A stretch of DNA of 64,000 bases from Pyronema omphalodes (Eukaryota > Ascomycota > Pezizomycetes > Pezizales > Pyronemataceae): assembly GCA_024516155.1 (NCBI GenBank), contig JAJJXM010000037.1, positions 248,001-312,000 of the forward strand, in the 5' to 3' direction. Of this stretch, positions 11,276-22,100 are shown in pieces (position 1 is the first letter of the stretch; every line of letters begins with the position of its first letter). A program made the position numbers and the translations under genes. Below the pieces are notes generated by a model. That model did no database searches and had not been told where the DNA came from. It saw only the letters and a program-made list of their open reading frames with translations.

Positions 11276-11891
11276 AAGGACTGTACGTAACTGATCTTAG
11301 CTACTTGAAATGGATTCCAGATGATATGGTTACTAACATGAAAGTTGCACCGTACGGCCAGCCTTCACGGCTAACGCCATCGCTAACCATCAGACAGGCC
11401 AAGGTAAACGTAAATGCGGCAACGTATGGTACTACGCGATGTAGATTTGACTGGACAACGGCGTGGCTCATGATTTTCGTAGAAGTTACGTGTGTTGTTT
11501 CGGAACTACAAATGACATATGATCAGTCCAAGAACAAAATGGGGACAATTGTCGGAAATATGTTGAATTCTGGAGCAATATTGTATACTGTGAATTGAAC
11601 TGAATCAATGTGGTGTCAAGTAAATAGTACATACCCTTTTTGTTTTTCGTGAGATGTGAGTTTTTTGTTGGTATATCAGCAATAGGAGAAAATGATGAAA
11701 GCACACCACTAGAATGGTCAGGCGTTTTCAAGAGAGGCAGGCCACAGTTTCAAGATAACTTCCATAAATCTTCCTCAGTGCAATCGTGTGGCATTTAAGA
11801 TATATTTTTGTGGTAGGTGTGGTTGTATCAGCTTGGATAACCCCGCATGAGGTAGGCTGGGGCAGTGCAATCTTGGTAAGGACGAATTCCA

Positions 11892-13509
11892 ATGAAACGC
11901 GATTCCCTGGCGCCAGTAAAAAATAATTACGTGGCATATTACGCTTTGGCAAACATGCAACTCAAATTGACGAAGAAAAAGGTCTCAAAGGAACTCCTTC
12001 TCCATGTGAGGGATCTGTCCATATTTTTCGGCACATTGAGCTTTCTCACCCCCGAACATTTTCCACATCCTCTCTTCGCACTACACTTTGCCATGCTGTT
12101 GTCACAGGAAGCAAATCCAGGTCTATCACCACCAAGGGTTTACCAACTATCTCTTCCAGGTGGGTTATTTTGTGTTTTCGAAATGAACGGTTGCTGAGCG
12201 GCGATATATTGTGTGGAAACGCTAAAATCAGTGCAAAATATTTGAATACATACGGCAGATCGGTTTCTTTTGCTCTGGAAAGATTATCACATCTTTGCGC
12301 TGTTTCATCCTTGGCGCTAGATTAATGTGTTTTTCGTAACAACGCTAATGAGTGTCATTAGCTCTCGCTACCGATATCATTCCCTGCGTATTCGCAATTG
12401 TTATAGTTATATACGGCTTCCTTGCACAAACGCGTACAATTTCAAAATCGGATGCTCAATCAAGCATAACCTTTGAAAATTGTTCCAAGTCGGCCGAAGA
12501 CGATTTTACCGACGTCGAAGAGCAATCATCAGTAAGTAATTACTCTGGGATCCGAATAATCTGGACTAAGGCGATTATCGAGGCATACAAACTTCCTACC
12601 TTTGCCGTTACCGCCCAAGACGGCGATTCTCATCCGGGCCAACTGCACACAGCGTGGTTTGAATTCCAAGTCAAAAGCCTCGAAAACATTACATGGTCGG
12701 TTCAAAAACTTAGGGCCGTAATGAATAAGACAATCCGAAGATACATCTACGGTGATCAACATAAAACAGGACAACTTGCCGCCACACCTGGTACGAACTC
12801 AATTGGAAATATCGCCGTTGAATGCCTGGCACCCAAGAAGGTAGAAGCCCAGGGTGCCAGAGTACAGTCAGAACAAAGTTTTGGGTGCAGAACATCCAGA
12901 CTTATTACGACCTACGAAGAGGATTTCCGAACATCTGCTTTGTCACATTCAATTGCTTCAGAAGTTGCTAAGAATGCAAATCAGAACGTTGCTTGCGATC
13001 GATGTAGGTTTAGGGACGTTGAGCCCCTTAAGCAACCTGGAGAAGCAGCCATGCTCTCCGGTGACGCATGTATTTCAATAATCAGAGAGACGAGTGGCCT
13101 TACAGGCTTTACAGGTAGCTATCACACTGACGGCGAGCAACTACACAGGCAATGTATCGTAAATTCGGTCAACACTTCACCCAGAAATCGCACCGAGCTC
13201 TCAAAGGACAATTCTCCAAATTTAGACCATGACAGTTATCCCGAATTGCATGGTAGATGCATCTGTGTTCCGAGGCTTTCTCAACAGTCAAAATGGGACA
13301 TATCTATCCCTTTTGCACACGTCCAATTTTCAGCGATCACACGTGGGAGGATTTACATAGCATTTATAATTCATTCTTACTACGTCTGGAGGACAGGAGG
13401 TTTTGTAAGACATGCACTCCATTATTTAATTGCTCATAGTTCACGCTCTTTGGACATACTAGTGAAATTCGAAAATATATTTGTAGAGAAATCGCTGCTA
13501 ATATATTGA
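11892..13509 (+). CDS. Hypothetical membrane protein, two exons seen, ends uncertain
   Basis: Best model join(11892..12159,12362..13509). A strong donor CCAG|GTGGGT at 12160 and acceptor GTCATTAG at 12361, with a branch-like GCTAATG at about 12345-12351, join two open frames in phase (phase 1) and create one continuous reading frame of about 470 codons. A hydrophobic segment follows the junction (PCVFAIVIVIYGFL), then a long polar region with several Cys (CDRCRF, GRCICVP), then a second hydrophobic patch (IYIAFIIHSYYVW) near the end. No family recognised. Start at 11892 is only the first Met; more exons may lie upstream, and 13545-13808 may be a further exon. The local base composition is AT-rich, unlike the housekeeping genes in this window, so a decaying or fast-evolving gene is possible. 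Confidence 0.38.
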
Positions 13510-13544
13510 GTTGCTAGTCTCATCAACCATACAACAAATGGCTA

Positions 13545-13808
13545 ATGCTTCTGGCCATGATTTCCTGCCTCGGGAGCATTTATTCTTATTACACCGCATT
13601 TGCGCAGAGCTGCCTTACTCAGAGGATTATATTCGCACCTGGCAATAAGTTTATTATCGCATCATACATGCTAATCAGCATATTGCCACTATTAGTTTCT
13701 GCTGTATACGGGTTTAGTTCCACAACGATATTGATAATTGCACTACCCCTGAGTTTGAATATATATCTTTCTCTATGCTCAGTATCCAGAGATACTACAC
13801 AACTGTAA
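13545..13808 (+). CDS. Short polytopic-membrane-like ORF, possible last exon of the preceding gene
   Basis: 87 codons with two hydrophobic spans (MLLAMISCLGSIYSYY and YMLISILPLLVSAVYG, followed by ILIIALPLSLNIYL). It lies 36 bp after the preceding stop on the same strand. I could not find a splice pair that clearly joins the two. No family recognised. Confidence 0.22.
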   Translation: MLLAMISCLGSIYSYYTAFAQSCLTQRIIFAPGNKFIIASYMLISILPLLVSAVYGFSSTTILIIALPLSLNIYLSLCSVSRDTTQL

Positions 13809-13874
13809 TATCCTGTCATGAAGTCGGATTTATTTATTTATTGAATCATACGCTGACCGAGGCCTAAAAGGCCG

Positions 13875-14147
13875 ATGCAGGAAAAAACAACAATCGTAAA
13901 GTCGGATATAATTATTTTTTAATTTGAGTGATTGCGCAAGGTAATGTATATCTCGGTCTAATTACTGATTGTTATTTAGAATAATGCTATCCGAACAGCT
14001 CTGACAATGCATCAGGAAAAACAACAATCGTAAAGTCGGATATAAATATTTGTAATTTGAGTGATTGCGTAAGGTAATGTATATCTTAGTCTAATCACTG
14101 ACTGTGATTGAGAATAATGGCATTCGAACAGCGCTGACAATGTATTA
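13875..14147. repeat. Tandem duplication, period about 131 bp
   Basis: Two copies share CAACAATCGTAAAGTCGGAT, TTTGAGTGATTGCG.AAGGTA, ATGTATATCT and GAACAGC.CTGACAATG. The first starts beside CGACGC-poor sequence carrying AGGCCTAAAAGGCCGATGCAGG. Unknown function. Confidence 0.7.
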
Positions 14148-14149
14148 GA

Positions 14150-14857
14150 ATACTAGCTAGGGGCTATGCCCAACAAGAAAACGATGTGATCACATATGAC
14201 GGAGAACTACCAACGAATATTGGAGACGCTTGGATATGTGGTATAGTGAATTTTGATTGAATGATACGTGGATTTATGTCTGTACACAAGATTGTTTTCA
14301 TTGTAGTTTTCTCGTATATTTGAAATGTATGTGTTTGAAACACCCTGTTCAGCGGATACAAAACACTTTCATTTAAGACTACAAATTGCCCACTATATTA
14401 CCCGGCCAACAGGCCTCCATACCTAATAATATAACGTTAATGAATCATATTATGGCACAGCGAGTTGGAGTAAGTCTTATCTCTCTGCAACAGGGTTGTT
14501 CTTCATTAACTCACTGAGATGACACGGTCCCCTGGGGTAGAGATATTGTGGAAGTAAAAGTGACGTGACACGTCGGGAGTCGGCCGGCTACGGCTACTTC
14601 ATGGCTCACGTAACAACCAACACCAGAATTCCCTCAAGCTCCACACAACTTCACGTATCGCACAAATCTGCCTCATATCCTGGAGAGACTCTTTTTCAGA
14701 GCGTTGAAAATCTTTAATTGTACAGGCCGCGGCTTTCTGTTCAACTCTCTTCCACCTCCTCCTCAATCGATCGCAATCCTCCAAACCACACAACACCTCT
14801 CTAGATCTCGAACAATTTATAAGACATCAAACAATGCTTCTTTGTAAATATATTTTC
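14150..14857. other. No gene seen
   Basis: Anonymous sequence between the 131-bp tandem duplication and the inverted-repeat island. The longest open frames are about 65 codons and have no recognisable features. Confidence 0.5.
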
Positions 14858-14900
14858 GGATATTATGCAGGATGCCCCCGCGAAAGACCGTAATTTGCCA
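14858..14900. repeat. Left arm of a 43-bp inverted repeat (partner 16691-16733)
   Basis: Contains GCAGGATGCCCCCGCGAAAG and CCGTAATTTGCC. The partner at 16691-16733 is its reverse complement with one mismatch, and weaker similarity extends a further 20 bp outward. The pair brackets the LINE ends and the inner inverted repeat. Confidence 0.75.
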
Positions 14901-15483
14901 AATACCCCCGTCGCTTAAATCCATTCGATATGCCCTTTTTTCCCCCCAATGTGTATCCCTCGCTTTGCAGGTGAAAATATCCTCAACCACAACGACAATG
15001 AAGCGCACCAATTCGCTGACTACCAACATCAATTGTACCGTGGCTGACCCGATCCCCAGAGGTCATGCATGCGGCAGTGCAGGAGGCCATGGAGCGCTAC
15101 CAAACATTCCTGACCGCCCCCCCCCCCCCCCCCCCCTCCCACGATGCACAATATGCAACAGAACTGGTTACTATGCCAGAAGCTGTGCCAACCCTCATTC
15201 ATGGTTTTTGTACTGGTTGGGTTATCCAAGGAAGCAGTCATCTGCGGAGGAAGTCTTATTTTACTCGAGGGAATGTATTTAGAATGTTTTCGGAATGTAT
15301 TGACTTTCACTTCAAAATTTTTTGCAAATGTGAAGTGAACGCGCTGGACTATTTGAAGCGAAAAAAAATTTAAAAAAAAGAAAAGACACATGAAAAATTT
15401 GGCGCCCGGCCCGGTGCTGTAGGCGGTGGCTAACCACCTAAGCGGGTTGTATATCGAATAGATTTAAGCGACGGGGGTATTTG
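14899..15483. mobile_element. Small inverted-repeat element, MITE-like
   Basis: The ends 14899-14931 and 15450-15483 are inverted repeats of about 33 bp sharing CAAATACCCCCGTCGCTTAA and ATTCGATAT. The interior has a 21-base C run (15117-15137). On either side of it are peptide traces in different frames: an upstream one, and downstream RCTICNRTGYYARSC, which looks like a zinc knuckle (C-x2-C-x4-H-x4-C) with the His replaced by Tyr. The C run may have shifted the frame. No clear target duplication was found. Confidence 0.45.
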
Positions 15484-16310
15484 TACGGCAACGCATCTGT
15501 ACATGGAGGGACAAAAAAACTTTGCATTTTTACTTTGCATTTGCAATTTTCACTTTTCAGGTTTCATCTATTGCAACGCAACGACACAGCCACACTGCTG
15601 ATTAGGGTTACCCTAACCCTGCCCTCCCCAGCTCTCCTCTGCTCTCCTCTGCTCTCCTCTGCTCTCCTCTGCTCTCCTCTGCTCTCCTCTGCTCTCCTCT
15701 GCTCTCCTCTGCTCTCCTCTGCTCTCCTCTGCTCTCCTCTGCTCTCCTCTGCTCTCCTCTGCTCTCCTCTGCTCTCCTCTGCTCTCCTCTGCTCTCCTCT
15801 GCTCTCCTCTGCTCTCCTCTGCTCTCCTCTACTCTTCTTTTCTCTCCCCGTCTTTCCTCACGGCCCTGCTTTCCTCCTCACCGCTCCTCTTCTCTCCGCT
15901 CCTCTCTTATCCACTCCTTTCTTCTCTGCTCCGTTTCACTCATCTCCGCTCCTCTTATCTCTGCCTCTCTCACTTCGCCCTACGTAGCCTTTTCATCTCA
16001 TCCTCTTCTCTTCTTTCTCTCACTCCCTTTATTCGGCTCTTCTCGCTCAATACTCATTTCTCGCTTTAACTGTCCTTCGGCTATCTATGTACTTAATTAT
16101 GTATATCTGTCTTCAGTGTTTGTTCTAGTTTGCAGCATTATACGTCTTGTTCGATCAGAACTGCTTCATGCTCGTTCTCAGATTTGATCAGTGTTTCCCA
16201 ACCTATTCTTCTTCCTTGCGGGTCATCCTCCATAGCGTGAGCATTGCTTACCTGTATCCACTCTTCGGTGGCAATCTTGGTAGTAGAGAGATCATGGTGG
16301 AGAAAACTCT
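15484..16310 (-). mobile_element. 3' end of a Tad-like LINE (5'-truncated)
   Basis: Read on the minus strand, it begins with the LINE C-terminal tail TTKIATEEWIQVSNA..DDPQ (compare TTKIATAEWIQ at about 44957). It then has a purine-rich 3' UTR, the telomere-like AGGGTTAGGGTAACCCTAA, and a terminal block shared with 45130-45246 (GTGTGGCTGTGTCGTTGCG, TTTTTTTGTCCCTCCATG, ACAGATGCGTTGCCGTA). The 3' UTR carries a 20-copy decamer expansion. Confidence 0.7.
15631..15830. repeat. Minisatellite: 20 perfect copies of GCTCTCCTCT
   Basis: Exactly 200 bp of a perfect 10-bp unit inside the LINE 3' UTR, followed by diverged CTC-rich sequence. The other LINE copy near 45060-45100 has only degenerate GAGGAGAGCAG. 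The 168-codon plus-strand ORF here is produced by the repeat. Confidence 0.95.
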
Positions 16311-16529
16311 GGTGCATGACGCGGATAAAAGACAAACCTGAGATATAGAGATACAGGATAGCATTGTAAAATAACACATAACACGTAAATTCAACATTTC
16401 ATCCATATATCAATGCCCAAGTAAAGTATCACGCTGCGTCTTCGAGTGTTGAGGCAAAACTGCGTCTCCGCGTAGTGCAGCAGCGGTACGCGCTTGCGAT
16501 TTTGTGATGCGCATCTGTCGGTATTTTAG

Positions 16530-16690
16530 TCAGCGGTGTGGCTGCGTCGTTGTGGCGACACTAGGTATTTTGGTAGGTGGGCACTGTTCCTCTGTTGCAC
16601 TGCTGCGTTGCGACAGATGAAAAGTGAAAAGTGAAAAGTAAAGTAAAAAAGTTTTTTTGTCCCTCCATGTACAGATGTGCTGCCGTAATC
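16530..16690 (+). mobile_element. LINE 3' UTR fragment, diverged, opposite orientation
   Basis: Shares GTGTGGCTGCGTCGTTG, GCGACAGATGAAAAGTGAAA, TTTTTTTGTCCCTCCATG and ACAGATG..CTGCCGTA with the ends of the other LINE copies, but lies head-to-head with the 15484-16310 copy. It directly abuts the right arm of the 43-bp inverted repeat. Confidence 0.65.
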
Positions 16691-16733
16691 TGGCAAATTA
16701 CGGTCTTTCGCGGGAGCATCCTGCATAATATCC
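16691..16733. repeat. Right arm of the 43-bp inverted repeat
   Basis: Reverse complement of 14858-14900 with one mismatch. It also begins with a small hairpin, CCGTAAT..ATTACGG (about 16683-16703). Confidence 0.75.
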
Positions 16734-17823
16734 GATATATTTTACTTCATATCGAAGACCATGAAATCTACCGCGACATACGTTCTCATTGCCCAAATAC
16801 GCGACTCCGATATGTTTCCGTCACCAATCCACGAGAAGACATTTCCTGGTGTCAGAACAAGCATGCGATACGTTAGATAAATAGATCTAATTTAATATTT
16901 CTGGATTCATGATACTAACTGGTATTTTAGTTAGTTGCATAATATCGAAAAGAAAAGGCACCAAATCCAGTGAAGGGAACTCTCCCGAATCAAGAAATCA
17001 ATAGTGCATTGTCTTTATATCGGTCATACATACCCTGTTGTCTCAAAGATTTTTCTGTGTGGTCTAAATGACGGATTCGGCGGGATTATTCCGGTATGCA
17101 CATAGCTCTGTCATCTATCATTAACGAACAATAAATAGACAGTTCTCTGACAAGAAGTATAGCTGAAAAATGTTCAAAGGGGGTTCTCTGTTCATAATGT
17201 TTCCCTGATTTTGATCTGCGTGTTGCTGATGGGCCATGTTGTTCTCCCATTCAAGATGAAAAAATTGGTAGCTGCGTTTAAGAGAGGACAGGAAATTTAG
17301 TCCATTGAATAAGGACCCACTCAAGGTTTAATTAAACGACTGGGCATTTATAAGCAAGTAAGGAGAGCAAGTAGTCTGATTCGGTTAAAAGTTTAGAGAA
17401 AGGTTGACAAGAGGTATCTCGCTTTCCTTACGAGTATCCTATTACTCCGCGCCTTGCTCGACAGATATTGGTCTTTCATTCTGGATATACGTTAGTGATT
17501 GATACATTTTCCTATGGTGATGAATTATTTTCTGGGGAGCTATCTTAGTCTTGTTTTCAAATTTCTGAATATGTTTTTGATGTCACAGTTTCACACGAGG
17601 AACTTCACTTGCAAACCATATGCGCATAAGACCTTCATCATTGAGCTCAACTACAATCCCAAAAGAAACCATATTCCCATCAAAACAGTGAAAAAATCAG
17701 TCATCATGAACCTCATATCCTCGCAACCCCTTCATTTCGGCGCGTTACCAACCCCATAATAACCTTCCATCCAATAACCATTTCCACCACCCGGTATCAG
17801 CGCCATCCTTTAGCTGCGAGCAT
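16734..17823. other. Intergenic, no gene seen
   Basis: AT-rich sequence with only short ORFs. The last part is the 3' flank of the cerato-platanin gene. Confidence 0.5.
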
Positions 17824-18948
17824 TTACTGCTGCTGCTGCTCCTGCTGACTTGGCTGCTGCTGGGAGAACTCCTGCTGTTGAACGTTCTGCTGGTTCATTC
17901 CCTGCTGAGTCATACCCTGCTGAGTCATACCCTGCTGAATCATCTGCTGGTGGATCTGCTCAGTCTTCTCCTGCTCGGTCTGCTCCTTCTGGTGAACAAC
18001 CTGTTGCTGTCCCTGGATCTGGCCCGGCTGCTGCTGGAACTGCTGTTGGAGGGTTTGCGGCTGAAGGTTCTGCTGCTGAAGGTTCTGCTGCTGCTGTTGG
18101 AGGTTCTGCTGCTGCTGTTGGAGGTTCTGCTGCTCGAGATTCTGCTGCTGAATCTGTTGCTGCTGAAACTGCTGGGGGTGGGCCTGTTGTTGCACTTGTT
18201 GCTGCACCTGTTGTTGAACCTGTTGTTGCTGAACCTGTTGCTGCTGAACCAATTGCTGCTGAACTAGTTGCTGCTGAACTTGTTGCTCGAGGGGTTGCTG
18301 CTGCTGCTGGATCTGCTGCTGCTGGAGGGATTGTTGAGAAAGTTGAGACAATTGTGACTGCTGGGTCTGCTGAATGTCTGGGATCTGTTGGCTTGAGCCG
18401 AACAAGACATGCGAGCTGCACATCTGCTGGATGTCAGAGGCCAACAAGTACTTGGCGTAATTAGCGGTCTGAATTTGGCTCGAGTGACGACACATTGAGC
18501 TTGGAACCTGGACGTATTTTGCGGTGACGCTGTTTGGTGGGTAAGGAACGTTCTGTGGGGTTCCGGTAAGGATCTTCATCGCAATTCTGGAGAGGATGAA
18601 GCCGGGTTTGTTGGCGGCGTCAATGGCTTGGACGTAGATTGATCTCTGACCGAATTGGCTCTGGTGGGTCACTTTGAAGCATAGTCCACATTGTTGAAGT
18701 TGGTTCCACTTGATGGTGTCGAGTGCGGCAACCATGGGGAAGTTGGGAAGCTCAGAAAGAGTGTTGAAGCCTTGAGAGACCAGGCTTTCGGATCCAGAGG
18801 AACAGACAAGAGTGTGGGTCTTCATCTCGCCGATGTCATAACCAATGCTGTAGGAGACCTGGGTGTCCTGGCTCAAGGCGGCTTCATCAGCGGGACGCGC
18901 AAAGGCGACTGAGGCAAGACAGGCGAGGAGGGCGGCGGTGAACTGCAT
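17824..18948 (-). CDS. Secreted cerato-platanin-family protein with glutamine-rich tail
   Basis: 374 aa, intronless. I start at 18948 because that Met opens a clean signal peptide (MQFTAALLACLASVAFARP); the frame upstream is open but is 5' leader. Residues about 30-165 match the cerato-platanin fold: VSYSIGYD opening, TLVCSSGSESLVSQGF, LPNFPMVAAL, the CGLC pair, IYVQAIDAANKPGFILSRIAMKILTG and a late SSMC, giving the four Cys expected for two disulfides, with an extra Cys pair just after. About residues 185-374 are almost only Gln with Leu, Val, Met, Asn, Pro, Thr interruptions. The family has small (about 120-140 aa) secreted proteins acting in cell-wall loosening and elicitation, so the tail is unusual. 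A TATA-like box lies upstream. Family call confident; role of the tail unknown. Confidence 0.85.
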   Translation of the reverse strand: MQFTAALLACLASVAFARPADEAALSQDTQVSYSIGYDIGEMKTHTLVCSSGSESLVSQGFNTLSELPNFPMVAALDTIKWNQLQQCGLCFKVTHQSQFGQRSIYVQAIDAANKPGFILSRIAMKILTGTPQNVPYPPNSVTAKYVQVPSSMCRHSSQIQTANYAKYLLASDIQQMCSSHVLFGSSQQIPDIQQTQQSQLSQLSQQSLQQQQIQQQQQPLEQQVQQQLVQQQLVQQQQVQQQQVQQQVQQQVQQQAHPQQFQQQQIQQQNLEQQNLQQQQQNLQQQQQNLQQQNLQPQTLQQQFQQQPGQIQGQQQVVHQKEQTEQEKTEQIHQQMIQQGMTQQGMTQQGMNQQNVQQQEFSQQQPSQQEQQQQ

Positions 18949-19058
18949 TTTGATGGTTGGCTGGTAAGCGAAGGTGGTTATTGTTGATAAGCTATGTGAA
19001 GGTATAAACGAATGCTGCGGATGGAGAAGAAAAGTCCGACACAGGAGGATTGTGTGGT

Positions 19059-19066
19059 CTTTATAG
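19059..19066 (-). promoter_or_regulatory. TATA-like box of the cerato-platanin gene
   Basis: CTATAAAG on the minus strand, about 110 bp before the ATG at 18948. The spacing suits a strong, TATA-driven fungal promoter with a short leader. Confidence 0.45.
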
Positions 19067-19129
19067 AAATTTCGGCGAGGTCTAAAAGAGACCGCGTGAG
19101 ATATTGTGATTGGCACTAATACCATAAAT

Positions 19130-22100
19130 TGAGTATGGACTCGGAGTACGAATCCCTATGATAGGGTTGGAGGCCAAAAGTCTCTGGCGAAAGCAATAGC
19201 GGATTTAATCGGATGTGGTACATATTGCAATGTTCATGAACTGCCCGCATAGATTATCACCATATCCCCGCATCCGGGCATGTAGGAAACGCATGCGGTC
19301 CACTCCGCCAAGTCAACACGGAGAATTCTTGAATTGTAGTGACAACGGTTAAACGGTTAAATACATGTCAACTTCACGACGTGACATCACATTAGCTACA
19401 AAAAAACCTAAACACTATGTTGTTGATACCTTTTGTCGAGTTGTCCCCAATGATATACGCGCACGGTAACACCAACAACATTATCTGAAAGCGTTTATTT
19501 CGCCACTTATCATTCTCCGGATATAAGTAAAATTTGTAAATGAAGTTTAATGAATGAAAAACGTAACGGCTGTCGAAAATCGGAAGCGTCGACGGGAGAC
19601 CTAGAGGCGATCTTGGCACGTGGTTGGGATTTGGTACTCGAAGAGTAGAACAAAGAGTATTTGGTTTTTAATGGGAAATCAATAATAACGAATTATCACA
19701 GTAGATATACTGCAAGACGTGCAACTACTAAAGAATGAACTCTGCATTTCGATCTGAAGAAATGATAGTAGACAGATCGTTGCCGTGACAAATAGCAATA
19801 CAAAAAAGGACGAGCGTAGACGGATATCTCAACTACATGATAGGTGCATTAGTTGTAGCAAAGAACCCTGCTGGAGGTCATAAGTATTTCGCTGAGGTGG
19901 TCATACTCCGGAGAGTAGTACTCAAAAGTCCCAACCCCTGAAAAACAGTCCATCACTTTTCCGGACATGTGCTTAGAATTTGTTGATCTAATTCCCGTTG
20001 CGAGAACGATATTATTCAGATACAAGACATCCCGTAGCAAATCGACTAGAAACGGGCTCTGAAGTTCCAGAGGTCTGCGGTAGGGCGGCGGCGAGTGTGC
20101 ACCGAAGCGTGTAATGCCAATGCCTGAGATAAGCGAATAGTCTGCCGGATACGTATTTCACATGGTATTGAGCGGATTTTATCGGATTTAAACGGTATTT
20201 TCATGAGTCTTTAGTATATGACGGCTTTAAAGATCGGAGGGGGCACCGGGCAGCGTTGCGTCGCCGAGCTTCGCAACCGGTGTGGATGGCGTCAGTTAGG
20301 CCGAATCAACGTCTTGGTATACGATTTTGCCTATGGAAAGTGACCTGTTATTTCTGGATACCGTCTTGGGACTGTAAGATTTGAAAATCCACCGGGGGAT
20401 TGCTGTACTGAAACCGGATAGATGCGTTGTGTAGGATACACGTGATCCAGGGCTAGGGCTGGTGGAACTCTTATTACAACGTGATGCACAAAGTCGAGGC
20501 AGAAAGCATATTCTTCGGCACTTCCGCTGTCTTTCATCTCAGAAAACTCGTATAAACGCAAGCAGTGTGAAATTGTGCACTCAGACTCCAGGTAGCATCT
20601 ATTCATCAAATATGTACTGCGCATCATCTTGAAACTAGCGAACACAAAATACCCTCTAAGTTATGAATAGCTCCGCCATTATTTTTCTCCAAGACCCCAC
20701 TGAAAATTGAGTGTATGGATTCTAGATGTACCCCATGTGAATATGAAAATTGGTATTTTGGGGTCTTTCAGTCGTGCTATCCGTCCTTTTGATGACTTTC
20801 TCTATGATTCAGAAGAGAGGCGGGGTGAAGCACTTAAGCACCATATATGCTTGGGTTTTAAAAATGAATCATTAGCATAGTAGCAATGTCGCGCAGGGCT
20901 TTTATTTTGGTATCTAACGGCATAATCGCCTAGTGCATCAGCATCTTCCGTATCACCGACTGAAGACCTAACGATAACAGTCGAGGTATAAATGTACTCT
21001 ACACCGAATAGTGATTGGAATTTAACATTTGTGGATACTGAGAAGGATCTATTACAAGTACCCATTTCCCAGCTGTGGCTGCTGTAGTGCTATTTAACAG
21101 ACGTTGAGCTGCGCAGTTCACGATAGCATTGTCCATTACAGTTAGCAGTTCCGTTGGGCTCTCGTTTCAATTGAGCGCAGTGTAGAAGCGCTGAATATTA
21201 CCGTGAAAGAGTGCGGATTGTGGACATCTCTGCGATGAGAATTTCACCCCTGGTTAGTATCAGCAACGGCTATGTAGCGAATATTCCGATAACACATAAC
21301 CCTAACCCTACATAAAGTCCTTTTCCCAGAATATTTCGAAGACCCGATGACTGTCAGTTACAGGGATATTAATACATGTTTCTACTGGCTACTCTTGTAC
21401 TTGGTTTTTGAATATCACCGGCGTTCCCGTGGATTATCCCCTTCAGTCGAACCTAGGTGCCAGTACAGAGATAAAGACGGCAAACATGAGCGCTCGTATG
21501 GGATATTAGAACAGCATGCATTATTCTTGCCGATATTTCACCAATAGGTTATTGAATCCAATTCCATCTGACTGTGCTCCAACGCTACATGCGTTACAAT
21601 AAACTTGGTCTTGATGCCGCGAATGTCCGAGAGGTTGACAAGACGGCGGCTGACATAATGCATTTATAAGTCAATCTATATTCTGCCTTTCTTGTCTCTG
21701 TGTTGTCTCACGCATAGCCAGTTAATGTACTTATTAAGCAAAAGTGTCCAGTTTTCGGTAGATTCAGATAATGGTCCACAATGTCATTCTTACTGGCAAC
21801 ACTAGTAACAGCTGAAAAGTATTTGTTCAAAAACATTAAAATTGGTCTTTCCGCAGGTTGATTGAAATTATATGCCACAGGGTATAGAGACTACAGTTCT
21901 AGTTTGTAAGCTTCAACGATCATGCCAATTGTACCACAACGTCTGATCTCAGGACGCAAGTTTTGTTCCGCTAAATCACATGCTAATAGGAGGAAGCGAG
22001 TACCGACCATCACACCAGATATCACTGATCCCTATGGATGTACACGAGGCGAGACCAGACAAGACCGTCATCGGGCTCGAGACATCTCGTCTAGTGAGAT

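Noticed and set aside
15481..15987. 168-codon plus-strand ORF rich in SALLCSPLL
   Set aside because: Produced by the 20-copy decamer repeat in a LINE 3' UTR.
17850..18464. Ala/Ser- and Leu-rich plus-strand ORFs and a minus alternative frame
   Set aside because: Frame shadows of the CAG/CTG-rich glutamine tract of the cerato-platanin gene.
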